From Cydia pomonella (lineage: Eukaryota > Arthropoda > Insecta > Lepidoptera > Tortricidae), in the NCBI RefSeq assembly GCF_033807575.1, contig NC_084728.1, positions 8,135,451-8,199,450 on the forward strand: a stretch of DNA of 64,000 bases, read 5' to 3'. Shown here piece by piece: positions 22,329 through 33,399 of the stretch; positions within the stretch are counted from its first letter, which is position 1, and the number at the start of each line of letters is the position of its first letter. Below the pieces are notes generated by a model that saw nothing but the letters and a program-made list of their open reading frames with translations, had not been told where the DNA came from and did not search any database. A program made the translations under genes and the position numbers.

Positions 22329-22632
22329 GTTGGATGTCCAATTCGTCCTCTATGTTTTCTATGTATTTAATGAAAGTTACTGCAATTGGTTACAATATTA
22401 TTAACCAATTAAAACAATGGTTTTTTGCTCCAGTCATGGGATGTACGGCGTCATTCATTTTCAAACTCACAAATATCAATGAATAATTAAACTGAAGCAG
22501 CCCTTTGGCTCTTATTTATGGTAAAATGTCATTGTTTAAAAACTGATGGTAAATACTTGTTTTAGAGGATTTATCTATACTATCCCATTACTGGTGCCTG
22601 TTCCATTATAGGGGTGTTCACTATAGGAGTGC
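22328..22632 (+). repeat. ~300-bp dispersed repeat, copy 2
   Basis: Direct copy of 16950-17256 with scattered substitutions. Confidence 0.75.
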
Positions 22633-22721
22633 TTTATTTAATGCGCTTTATCCGAAATACACGGTATAGTAAATTTGCTGCCTTTTTCTACTGACGGAAA
22701 TGGCTCGACAGACTTTAAAAG

Positions 22722-23323
22722 TAGAGATGTGCCGACTAGTCGCCGACTAGTCGGGAAAGCCGACTATCCGGCCACATTTATAGTCGGCGACTAGTCGGCG
22801 ACTAGTCGGCAAAATGAGCCGAATAGTCGGCTGCCTAGATCTTCCAAAAAAATAAGGAAATAAAATAAAAAAACCACCATACTCGAAGTGTTTGCCGATT
22901 TACCCAGTCCACCTCGCGAAATAAGTACTTGGCATTGATTACACTTCACTTTACTTGAATCATCTTCAACATCGTCAAAAAATGTCCACACGCGTGATTT
23001 TCTTTTAGTCATAATGTTTATAAAGATCACTACTTGTTTATTTAAACTTTTAAACAACAATTACGATTCGTTATGTATGTTTTTCTAATAATAACACACC
23101 GGAGCAACAAGTGAATCGGAAAGGTAAACAAAACTAGTCAAAACATGAAAACGCAACCACGTGCGGCAGCGAATCAGGCGACCCGAACGTTTCCGATTAC
23201 GCCCGAACTTAGGCGAAGACCATAGTCGGCTACGCCGACTAGTCGGCCGACTAGTCGGCCACCTGACTGCCGACTAGTCGGCTAGTCGGCTAGTCGGCCA
23301 AAACCGTAGTCGGCACATCTCTA
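22722..23323 (-). mobile_element. 602-bp deleted hAT transposon with 8-bp TSD TTTAAAAG
   Basis: Ends TAGAGATGTGCCGACT and AGTCGGCACATCTCTA are exact inverted repeats. TTTAAAAG flanks both sides (22714-22721, 23324-23331). Many GACTAGTCGG palindromes crowd both subterminal regions, as in hAT transposase-binding zones. The interior holds only the transposase N-terminus. Confidence 0.95.
22791..23012 (-). CDS. hAT transposase N-terminus, partial BED zinc finger
   Basis: From ATG at 23012: MTKRKSRVWTFF, then KVKCNQCQVLISRGGLGKSA and NTSSM. KSRVWTFF and C-x2-C are the first half of a BED finger. The expected histidine pair is lost because the frame runs into unrelated low-complexity sequence, so no catalytic domain remains. 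Confidence 0.75.
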   Translation of the reverse strand: MTKRKSRVWTFFDDVEDDSSKVKCNQCQVLISRGGLGKSANTSSMVVFLFYFLIFLEDLGSRLFGSFCRLVAD

Positions 23324-23339
23324 TTTAAAAGCGATGACA

Positions 23340-24640
23340 GCGCACGCCGTGGAAAAATATATCTTTCAGTCAAATACTTAATTAATGAAACCGTTAGCCT
23401 AAGTAGCGACTTTCTTCGCAAGTAATTTCCATTATAGCATCATAAACATATAGGCATTGTATGCATCTTCACATATCTACACAAAGTAACTGTTAGAAAA
23501 TCCAAACAGATATATGTATCGGCGGCTGATTGTAAGATCAGACAAATCGGGATTATCTTAGGCATATCGCGAATCGTGAAAATCTTTGTCTCGTTCCCCG
23601 AGTTGACGAAGCCCCGTAAAGCGGGGCTTCTATTCCTGGTCAGTTTATCCTTCGGATATCTGAAGCAACCTATCTTACCTATCTATTGGTTTAATGTGAC
23701 TACGGTCAAAAGATTACACACCACAGGAACAGAATACAGTAATGCCAACAAAGCATCGCCTATGAACTTAAGCTTCCATTTATAAACATGAAGACTGAAA
23801 CCCTGCAGCAAAACTTTACAATTTAAAACTACTAAAAGTAAGAAAATAAACTGAATAATGTGGAAACTAATTCTGTTGAAATTTAACGAACTGAGAACTC
23901 GTAAAAACTTAGTTTAAATGATTCATCGGTAATGTTTATGGAACTTAAACAAGCTTTGAGGTTATCTCCTTAATTATATGTATGTATGTATATACCAGTA
24001 GCGGCGCGTCAAAATTCTGGCTAGGCAACTCTGAACAAAAAAACACCTTAACATTTTGTACTTTTTTTTTCATGATAAAAGTGAGGCGTGCGCTAGGTGT
24101 GTCCTTGGGCGCGACCTTTTGCAGTTAGTGTATAACCACCTTTGCCATACTATTATGCACACAACATACAAAATATCACTGGTTTAGTAACTTTATATAT
24201 AAATTTGTGCACGTAAAATCGTAAGTAAAATCACATAAAAACATTTAAAACTCTAATAATAACAACAAGCCTTGGTAACAACCGGGAGTCTTCACAAACA
24301 CACAAATTCTTAAAACAGTACTTTCTTTAAAGAAACGTTCTTTATCAAATTATTAAACTTGAGACTATATAAGATTCTTGGATTTTTCTATTAAAAGTCA
24401 TCATTTTTTTTAAAGGATTTTACAAAAATTGTTATCAATGATAGCAAAATACTGTACAATTTTACCCATTTATTCAATTCAATGTTTTTGTATGGCAATA
24501 TTAAGCATTCGCGCGGCAAACGCCACTCGATTCAAAATTGTGAACATTACACTCCAATATAAATCTTACCTGTTTGTATTTAAGGTTTAAATTCAAATGA
24601 AGCAGTATGTTATAATAACTGACGTTATCGCGGCCGTGTA
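23340..24640. other. No gene seen
   Basis: Unique-looking AT-rich DNA. The only structure noted is a 9-bp-stem hairpin GAAGCCCCG/CGGGGCTTC at 23608-23630. Confidence 0.4.
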
Positions 24641-24642
24641 CA

Positions 24643-24772
24643 GAGGGCCTACCGCGTACCCCGAAGTTCGCAAATTGCGAGCATCTTTCTCTTTCACCCT
24701 AATTACGCCATTGGAGTAAAAGAGAAAGTAGCCCGCAATTTGCGTACTACGGTGTTCGCGGTAGGCCCCTCA
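24643..24772. mobile_element. Foldback MITE (GGGCCTACCGCG family), copy 2
   Basis: GAGGGCCTACCGCGTACCCC at the left and CGCGGTAGGCCCCTC at the right. The arms share CAAATTGCGAGC and CCCGCAATTTGCG. Confidence 0.85.
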
Positions 24773-25337
24773 GTGCTCGCGGACTTTATGAATATGTGCG
24801 TGCATTTTTCCAATATAAACCTTATGCTATTACGTTTAAGGTTTTTATTCAAATGAATAACCCGATACAAGACCGAGTTGCTTTGAAGCTCATTCGCGTG
24901 GACTCTCTATAGCAAACTTCTTGAGCGTGTGCGTGAGTTTTCGTATCTGTGTAGTGGCGCATGAATAGTCAAGCTTAGCTTCACTTCGCGCGCCTGTTAT
25001 GATTAGTGCTTTAGTAAATCGTGTTATCAATTACAAGGTAATGTAATACGTAGTGTTTTCATTATGGATATATTTTTAATTTTAATGATAATATATAAGT
25101 TTGGTTTATGTAGCAATAAATTTTAGGCAAGCCGGTGGGAATCGAGTTGTATGGACCCGCCGCCCCTGGTATATACTTAGAATTAAAAACACGAAAAACA
25201 CAGTTACAGAGTAAATTAAATACAACAAAGGCGAACTTATCCCTGTATGGGATCTCTTCCAGTTAACCTTTGAGGAAATGAGTAAAACAGAAGTAACGGT
25301 GAATGAATGACAAACACAAACAAAAGTGTACAAGCAC

Positions 25338-26718
25338 TAGGGTTCCCAACCGTACTATATTATATAGTATTGTACTATATTTTGGCTCTCTGTACTATAT
25401 ACTGTTGAAAAAATATATAGTACGCTAAAATACTATATTTTCGACATCCTTCTAATTTGTTCAAGATCGATTATCAATTTAATTCTAATCAAATAAAATT
25501 ATTTCAAGTATGAAGACAAAATGGCGTGAGGAATGCAACAGGGCTGACATAAATTCAATAAAAAGTGAGCTATTAAATTGTCATAAATATTCAGTATGAA
25601 TTTACTGAATCGTTGTCTCATTTTATTAAAAATTAGACATTACTAAAAAGTGCACAAAGCTAAATAAAAAATATAAATTTATCTTTAAATAAATATTGTT
25701 ATTAAAAAGATTTTTTTTTACTCTTTATTATTACTGGGCGTATGAGATGACGAGTGAGCAGTTTTACATATATGACTAACTGATGGCATGTTAGCTGGAG
25801 TCTAGGAATAGGATGATTTTGATAACAGAGAGTGGTCTACACAAAAGGAATAGTTAAGAGGCCGTTATCGATTTTAGTCGCAACAATGTCAAATTCATAG
25901 ATTTAGTCGATGAAATTGTACAACTTCTGTTAACTATTAGAAATAACAAGTACTGGTTTCTATTAGCGCGTCTTGTTACCTATATTTTTTTTTTAATAGA
26001 CTCATTTAATTAGTAATGATTGTTTTTCTGATGGTCGTTTAGGTAAACGCGCGAAACGCACTGATTTTGTTGATCTTATTTGTAAATTTCGTAAAGTTTG
26101 GACTGCTAAAAATGGTAATTTTGTATTACACATATCCTGTACTTCAACTTTAATAAACTACATTTTTGTTATTATAAAATTGAATTTAGTTATTTGAATG
26201 AAAGTTAGACGTAATCAATTTTCTCCAGAACTAACTTCAAAACAAGTGACTATTTCTCTGAAAATCGACTTAATTTCAACGTAGTTTTGATACTTAAACA
26301 ATCTACAACATTTGCTAAAACTGTTCTTATACATAATTTTGTATAATTTACTACCATAGTTTTTTGATGAATTTTTAAAAACTGTCCCTTCTCGTCACAT
26401 ATTACTGGGGACGCACGCTTGCGACCTCATTATTAAAAGGCAAAATGAGAAGACGTGCTAATAGAAACCAATACTTGTTATTTAGATATTGCGTAACAAA
26501 AGGAGTACAATTTCAACGACTAAATCTATCAATTTTACATTTTTGCTCTAAAATCGTTACCATAATCTTAACAGAGTGCTAGTAAGTATGATTAAATGTA
26601 TTTACACTTACGTTAAGCATTTTATCTAAAAGTACTATATTTTTTTGAAATGTACTATATTTTTAATGTCTTATTCTGGAAAATACTATATTCCACCAAA
26701 AAATAGTTGGCAACCCTA
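25338..26718. mobile_element. 1381-bp hAT-type element with 8-bp TSD ACAAGCAC
   Basis: TAGGGTTCCCAAC at the left and GTTGGCAACCCTA at the right are inverted ends. ACAAGCAC flanks exactly on both sides (25330-25337, 26719-26726). Repeats of GTACTATATTTT or TACTATATT crowd both ends. The interior is AT-rich. A short frame near 25511 (MKTKWREECNRADINSIKSE) may be a transposase relic. Confidence 0.9.
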
Positions 26719-26915
26719 ACAAGCACTGAAATTAATGAAATGCACGTTTTGATTACACATTGATACAAATATACACAGATAGAAAAATAACCATAGAATA
26801 ATGCATATATATAACATAAATAAAAATGAATAAATATTCAATATATAATATAAATAGATATGAATTCGAACCAGAAAAATAAAGTAAATTAAAAAAGTAG
26901 AAGTACTCAATTATC

Positions 26916-26977
26916 CTCTTATTAATCTTATTGTACAAATGTGGTTGTGGTTATTGACCAAATAAGATTAATAAGAG
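26916..26977. repeat. 17-bp-arm hairpin
   Basis: CTCTTATTAATCTTATT and its exact reverse complement, 28 bp apart. Confidence 0.9.
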
Positions 26978-27049
26978 TAATTTTTCACATCAGACTTAAT
27001 GCTAACTAGCATTCTCTGCAAGTCAACAACAGGATAGGATCAAAAATAT

Positions 27050-27365
27050 GTGTGATGCGGCATCTTCTTTTTCTTCGCGTTGTCCCGCCATTTTTCCACG
27101 GCTCATGGGAGCCTGCATGGGGTCCACTTGGCAACTAATCTCAAGAATTGGCGTAGGCAGGTAGGCACTAGTTTTTACGAAAACGACTGCTATCTGACCT
27201 TTCAACTCAGTGTAAAAAAAAAAAAATTGAATTGAAATTGAATTAATCCGGTTTCCTCACGATGTTTTCCTTCACCGAAAAGCGACTGCTAAATATCAAA
27301 TGATATTCCGTACATAAGTTCCAAAAACTCATTGGTACGGGGTTTGAAGTTTGAACCTGCATCAT
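27050..27365. mobile_element. SINE (second family), head-less copy
   Basis: TCTTCGCGTTGTCCC, GGTCCACTTGGCAACTAATC, TCCGGTTTCCTCACGATGTT and TTCCTTCACCGAAAAGCGAC as in 60413-60716. The tRNA-like head is degraded. Confidence 0.75.
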
Positions 27366-27809
27366 TGAAAAAAATGTGTACAGATTGTTTCATAAATTGC
27401 GAAAGCGATGTCCGCTTTCTCAATTCATCACGTTAACCAATCGCCGTGAAATTTTGCATACCTATTTATGCGTAATTAATTACGCATGAAGATGAGATTA
27501 GGCTTAGGCAAGATTACCACGGATCACAGATTCACGAAGACGAAACATTTTTAAAGCTTCTATCGTTTCTTGGCTTCTACTTCTACCCCAAAATATTATT
27601 CTCCCAACATTAACTTTTTCCAATTACTTTTGGCCAGTCGTTGCGAAATATATTATCCTGCCATCTTCTCTTAGGTTGCCTATCTCATGGCACCAAGTCC
27701 AGTTAAGCTAACTCTAGCTAGCGACAAAGTGTGGTAGTGACAACATCGAATTCCTATGAAAATACAGCGTTTACAGTAGCGTGCAATTTCACGTCTTACG
27801 CGTATTTTT

Positions 27810-28069
27810 GACGACCGATCTGGCCGAGTGGGTAGCGACACTAGCGATCCTGCCTATGAAGCCGATGGTCCTGGGTTCGAATCCTGTAAGGGCATTTATT
27901 TGTGTGATGAGCACACATGTTTGTTCCTGAGTCATGGTTGTTTTCTATGTATTTAAGTATTTGCATATTATATATATCGTTGTCTGAGTACCCACAATGC
28001 AAGCCTTCTTGGCTTACCGTGGGACTTAGTCAATTTGTGTAAGAATATCCTTATAATATTTATTTATTT
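27810..28069 (+). mobile_element. tRNA-derived SINE, copy 3 (complete)
   Basis: Head GACCGATCTGGCCGAGTGGG (A-box region) and GGGTTCGAATCC (B box), then body and ATTTATTTATTTC tail. It carries internal pol III promoter motifs but is not a functional tRNA. Confidence 0.85.
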
Positions 28070-30700
28070 CACCGGACGCCTAATTGCATACCGTAGACGT
28101 GGCCTTGTCTTGTTCAAGCCCAAGAATTGAGTTATTTATTTGACGTTTAATTATTAACGACATAACCCCAAAACAACGCAGACGAACGTTATTTTAAAAA
28201 GCATTCCTTATTCCCCATCGCGACATGCACGCCCTGTCAAACGCGAACATAAATTTTGTCAAAAGGGCTGCAACCGTCGTTATATCTATGACTATGATGC
28301 AATATTCTAAATCTCTTGGACTGGGGCCAAAGCAGTCACCTGCCGCGACAGAGATTAGAATGAGGAAATGATACGAAAATAAGATGCACTTTATGAACAA
28401 TTTTGGAATGATTGGGTTTACGAAAATAAGCTGGTGACTAGACACACAGCTTGTCAGTAAGGAGGCCTATGCTCACCCCCGGCACCCCCTATGCCTAGAT
28501 GTCATAAGGTGTGAAGGTTCAGAAAATGGAGTTTAAAAAAGGTCGTTGCGCTTTTTTGGATTAGGTTGCCATAAATTTAATAAGCAATCTTGAGGCTTTT
28601 CTCGAGGGACTGTATCGATTCGAAACCTGAGTTTTGGACTCTTGCTCGATAGAAAAAAATCACGAACATAAGTCTAAAATGCATTTTATAAATTTGTAAC
28701 AAATTATGCAAAAAAACTAAAATTATGAAGTTGCTTCTAAAATCAGCAACATCATGTTTGAGAAACGTATCGAATCGATTACTTTTTAAAATTTAAACGT
28801 ACAAAAAAATTAAATTAATAAACATGATATCCGCGCTCCCGGGCACGCACTTCCTCTCGCTCACGCTTACGGTCAATGAGAGTGAGAGAAGGACACCGAC
28901 ATACTAGGCCTTAAGTGTATAAATACTAGGCTAGATATCAACCACGGTGGCAGTAAAATAACTTTAAATTATTGTCTTACCCAACACTATTAAACTTAAT
29001 GTTGAGTAGACTCGACAAATCAAAGAATTTGAGAGAGAAAAATTGGCGGCACTCTTTTCAGAAAGAAATGGTTCAGATAAGCCGGAAAAATAAATTGCGC
29101 CCAGAAACGGTGGTGTAAAGACTTTTAAGTCAACTAAATGTGGTCGCATAGACACGGCCACAGTTAGTTGGGGAACTTAGAAGTGTTGTTGGGGACCGAG
29201 AGACGTAAGCTTGTGAAAAAGGCTCTCTGGTACCACGTAGTACCATAGGAACAACAATAACGAAGAGTTATAGATATATAATTGCCTCTGCGGCATGATA
29301 GTTTTAAATACTTATAGGGAAATTTATCGCATATTCTGCTACCGTCGGTCTACCCAGCAACAATGAGTAAATATCATGATCATCTCTGTTTCGTAAAGTT
29401 AGTCAAGCTGCGATTGACTGGTTCCTCCGCAATGGTTAACTTGAGAGAAAATCATACATAAAATATATATGTCCATATGAAAAAACAGTCCTAAACTCAC
29501 TGGTAGGCATTCGTCTCTAACATCGTGTGTTACGCGGAGTCCACTTCTATAGTTTTGTTTTTGTCTTCCCAACTCAACTGAAGATTAAAAGTATCAAGAA
29601 TTCAAGACCTTACAGTCAGAAAACCTTTCCCTAAAACTATTTTGCGAGGTCAGAACTAGGGAAATCACCAAACATAACGCTTTCCATTGGCATAGAAAAG
29701 TACTTGACATTCCATAATCTACGTTTCCGTCGCCCGTTGATTAAGTCACTAGATAGAAATGCGACTATTTTGTAATCAGAAATTACCATTATATGACGTT
29801 TGTTTGCGCTGTTTATAGCACCACGCTCAAGCATACTTAATGTTTTGGACTTTAAACTAACAATATTTCTATTCTAACAACGCAGGAATTCGAGAATGTT
29901 TAGAAAAAAAATAGATTGAAGAACTAAACTTAAATAAATAACTACAAACAGTAGAAACGAAGGCATCGTATCCCTTAACATATAATATAAAACAAAAAAA
30001 AAACGTCGTCGAATCTTTTAAAAACAACAAACAAAATGCGCTTAGCAGATATCTGAAGATCAGACGAAACTGGCCAAACACTTTCGCGGGCTGACGAAAG
30101 TGAAACGAGGCGAGTCGTTCCATTTTCAAACGCTTCCTGTTCCGTCTTCATATTTCGAAATTCACACTGGCCACTTGACAGACACTTGTCACTTGAAAAA
30201 TAGTAAAACCGTAGACGGATTAGTAAACTTTTTAAAAATGGCACCGTAAGATTGTCGAGCACGCGGTCAGAGTCCTGTAAGGCGCGTCAGTCAGACACTA
30301 AAATAACACGGCTACTGACCGAAATCATGAAAATATAAATTCGGGAAGTTAATAATAGTACGTCGGGGGAATGAGACATAAAAGTTTACGCACTACACGG
30401 ATTTCAGAGTGCTCCGGAGCTCTGTGGATTGAGTACTGAAATTAGGTATTCTGTTTCCCGTTTTTCCTTAGCGGTATGTCGTCGCGTCTTAGTGAATTTG
30501 GCAAAGTTTTCTCTTACGTTTAGTCGTTGCGACACGACTGCGAAAATGCATTTGGCGATATTGATCGTAATGAAATCAAAGTTAAATATTTATTTATTTA
30601 ACACGAATTTGGTAAGTAAACTCTACGATAAATCTTTGGTTACTTTTACTCTTATAATTTTGATAATTCACCGTATATAGTATTTATATAAATGTGCATT
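28070..30700. other. Longest low-repeat stretch; no confident gene
   Basis: Few recognisable repeats. Frames at 28445-28194 and 30262-29975 have no recognised domain. It may hold regulatory DNA or a 5' exon; candidate signals near 30.2-30.6 kb are listed as a finding. Confidence 0.35.
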
Positions 30701-30729
30701 TACGTCTGAACAATTTCGGCAGATTTATT

Positions 30730-31056
30730 ATGTGGACTGAACACGCTCGTCAAGACACCCCGAGACATGCTGCTGTGTGTACATACTGCTCCCTTCTCGT
30801 CTCGCTCTTCTCCAATTGGATCGGAGCGGTGCCGAGACTCTCGGCTCGATGCTCTCGACGAGTGTGTACAGCCGGCATTAAAGAAAGATAGGATCTCCTA
30901 AAATAAAATCACCCACACCAGCCACACACACCGTCCCCCAAATGACGGCCATCTGACCACCCCACCAGTCGGTGGGGAAGCGACCCGCGACAGCCGCCGC
31001 AGCCGAGAGGCGGTAGCGGCCCCTCATACCCCCCTGACGGGGGGTATCGACAGATC
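30730..31056. repeat. GC-rich dispersed repeat, copy 2
   Basis: CGCGACAGCCGCCGCAGCCG and GAGGCGGTAGCGGCC match 7610-7835. The adjacent CGAGACTCTCGGCTCGATGC block also looks repeat-derived. Confidence 0.6.
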
Positions 31057-31072
31057 CCCCCCCCCCCCCCCC
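31056..31072. repeat. 17-nt C homopolymer
   Basis: Uninterrupted C run at the edge of the GC-rich repeat. Confidence 0.95.
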
Positions 31073-31529
31073 AAATAAAATTATTAAAGAAACAATAAGT
31101 CTGTAATAAAAAATATCTATCTCCATGTATTCTGTGCAAGAAAGATGAGAAGCAGTGTCGCGATGGAAATGAAGTAACCGTGAATGTGAGCCAAGAGTAC
31201 CAGGACTGCTAGAATGTAGGTTTGAAATAAGTTTTTGGCAAGTTTTTAATTTTTGGCACAGGTTTTTATCGCTGTCTGTATTTTCCTTACCACATGCAAC
31301 TAATACTCATCGAGACAATTCTAAGAACTCCTATACAAACACATTAGTTTGCGTTGTTTTATCAGAGTTCCTATGGCAACCTCCTGTCTCCATCATCAGA
31401 TCAGCTCCATGTCGTCATAACATTGCATGCAAAATTTCAGCTCAATCTGAAATCGGGAAGTGGGTCAAATTTAGATTCTAAGATCGCGGGACACTTCTTG
31501 ATGAGAGTAGCCCAGGATCGGGATAAATG

Positions 31530-31600
31530 GCATACACGAAGAGAGGCCTATGCTCAGCACTCAACAGTGGGCGACTCGAGGATAAAATGATGATGATAAT
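31530..31600 (+). mobile_element. SINE/RTE-type 3' end with ATGATG tail
   Basis: AGAGAGGCCTATGCTCAGCA, CAGTGGGCGACTCGAGGAT and a GATGATGATAATAATG tail, a common lepidopteran retroposon end. Confidence 0.65.
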
Positions 31601-32535
31601 AATGACCTACACTAACTAACATACGTTAACAGGGCAAGTTAAATAAAAGCTTGTAAAAATGGGAATGGATGGTCTTTTTTGACCTCTGCACGGCTTCTCG
31701 TCGTTCTATAGTTCTATTGTAAGTTTTTGTGGCAAGTAAATGTTACTGATCTTCATATCGTGAGATGTAAAAATCGTTGATCTTGTTTATTTAGCAATCC
31801 GGGCATCAGGTGAAATGGAACCAAGGCCGCTGATGTAAGGAGATAAATACCACTTGCAACATTGTGGGAACTAGGTATTATGAATTACCTAAGACAGACT
31901 TACTTATTAAAAAACTATATCTGGAATTCGAGATACAGCCAAAGAGATCTAATAAAGCTTTCAGCTCATACAAAACATATAATCTAGCACAGCGACCTCG
32001 TCAGTAGAAAAAGGCAACAAATTTATAAAATATATGGGCGAAGAGTTCACGTAGAAAATTTGGATTTCGCGCCTTTTTCTCCTGACAAGTTGGGTGTGTT
32101 TATTCAATAATACATATTTTTGATTTTGAACAGTGTATTTTACGTAACAAGTATTAATTTTTTACGCGTCAATAGGTTACCTAAATGTATAGTGTTGTTA
32201 AAAAGCTGCCTGTATGTTAAATTACGTCATTTTTGCATCAACGGCATGAAATGTACGGGCCCTGCTTATGGCTCAGAAATTAGCAACTTCGTTGTTCGTT
32301 GTCAATGACTTGTCATATTATTGATCTTTCTGTTAATTGTTTTTTTAGATTATAGATTACACGGCTCATCGCGTGTTATCAAGATGCAACAATACAACGA
32401 AACAGTTTCCCAAACTGTCAGAAGATTAATTACAAGTTCTCCGATGAGATTATATCTCATTGACAGAGGCCATTGAACTGCGATTCATGTCTGGTAGCAC
32501 TAGACATCGGGACGTTTATAATTGTTATTCACATG

Positions 32536-32674
32536 TACAGTCGCCATCAGATATATCGGAGCGGCCAAGGTGCTCACAAATATCTGTACACGCCTCTATT
32601 GTCAAGGCGTTAGAGTGCGTGTTCAGATATTTTTGAGCACCTCGGCCGCTCCGGTATATCTGATGGCGACTGTA
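32536..32674. mobile_element. Tc1/mariner-type foldback MITE with ~52-bp arms
   Basis: TA-CAGTCGCCATCAGATATAT and its near-exact reverse complement ending GGCGACTG-TA. The arms continue through CGGAGCGGCCAAGGTGCTCA. Confidence 0.9.
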
Positions 32675-32719
32675 CTACAAGTGGCTCTGTGAGCTGTAGT
32701 GTAGTATGTAGTAGAAGTC

Positions 32720-32811
32720 GCGAACCCCATGAATATCCGAATATTCGGATAATACAAATTTTATGATTCGAATTATCCGAATAATAAAATCGAACGGATA
32801 TTGCAAACCCT
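32720..32811. mobile_element. Orphan hAT-like end
   Basis: Minus strand begins TAGGGTTTGCAATATCCG with repeated CCGAATATTCGGAT motifs. No partner end found nearby. Confidence 0.45.
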
Positions 32812-33395
32812 AGTGCCAATCGTTAACGCTCCGTAGCGAACGAAACGCAACTATTCCTCATTAAGAGTCAACACCCAATGTCCTTGAAATTGATGTTACT
32901 TAAACAGTTTTTTAAGAAATACTATTTATTTTAGTCAAGCAAGAAAAATATATGTTCATATTAATTATATTTCAAAGACCGTGGTTGTACTCGATACATG
33001 ATTGAACGAAATCGGCTTGATAGAAAATAATTGCAAAGATTGGTCTTAAAATCACAATTAAACGGTTCTATGTCTTTATTGTTTTGACTTATGGGTCTGC
33101 AATTAAAATCACAATTTCAAAACATTTATATCTAAACCGTGGTTGAGTAAAATATTACACTAATAATCCACTTTTTTTTATTTAAATATTTTTCTTATTA
33201 TTCCCTTGCCCAGGCCCAGTAACATGCGGCAGTGCTATCTCATTTACTCCGATATCCGATAATATGGAAGAGTGATAGAGAGTGACTATACATACGCTAC
33301 GCCACGGAGCGTTCAGAGCCCATCAACGTACTCACTAGCGCCACTGCTAAATAATTGTGCACTCCTCCACTCTTAACGATTGGCACGTTGGCTAA
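32812..33395. mobile_element. Foldback MITE (AGCCAACGTGCC family), copy 3, with nested element
   Basis: The left arm GTGCCAATCGTTAACGCTCC and right arm ACGATTGGCACGTTGGCT frame an inserted, inverted, truncated copy of the 8228-8871 element (32866-33250). Confidence 0.75.
32866..33250 (-). mobile_element. Truncated inverted copy of the 8228-8871 element
   Basis: TCAACACCCAATGTCCTTGA through TTGCCCAGGCCCAGTAACAT and ATCTCATTTACTCCGATA, reverse complement of the 8.2-8.9 kb element with a 4-base loss in the terminus and internal deletions. Confidence 0.85.
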
Positions 33396-33399
33396 GCAC

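Noticed and set aside
23608..23630. GC hairpin resembling a bacterial intrinsic terminator
   Set aside because: The setting is a eukaryotic nuclear genome and no T run follows directly.
27810..27890. tRNA gene prediction at SINE heads (also 61620-61683, 60650-60716, 63043-63120)
   Set aside because: They match tRNA only in the promoter boxes and continue into SINE bodies; acceptor stems do not pair.
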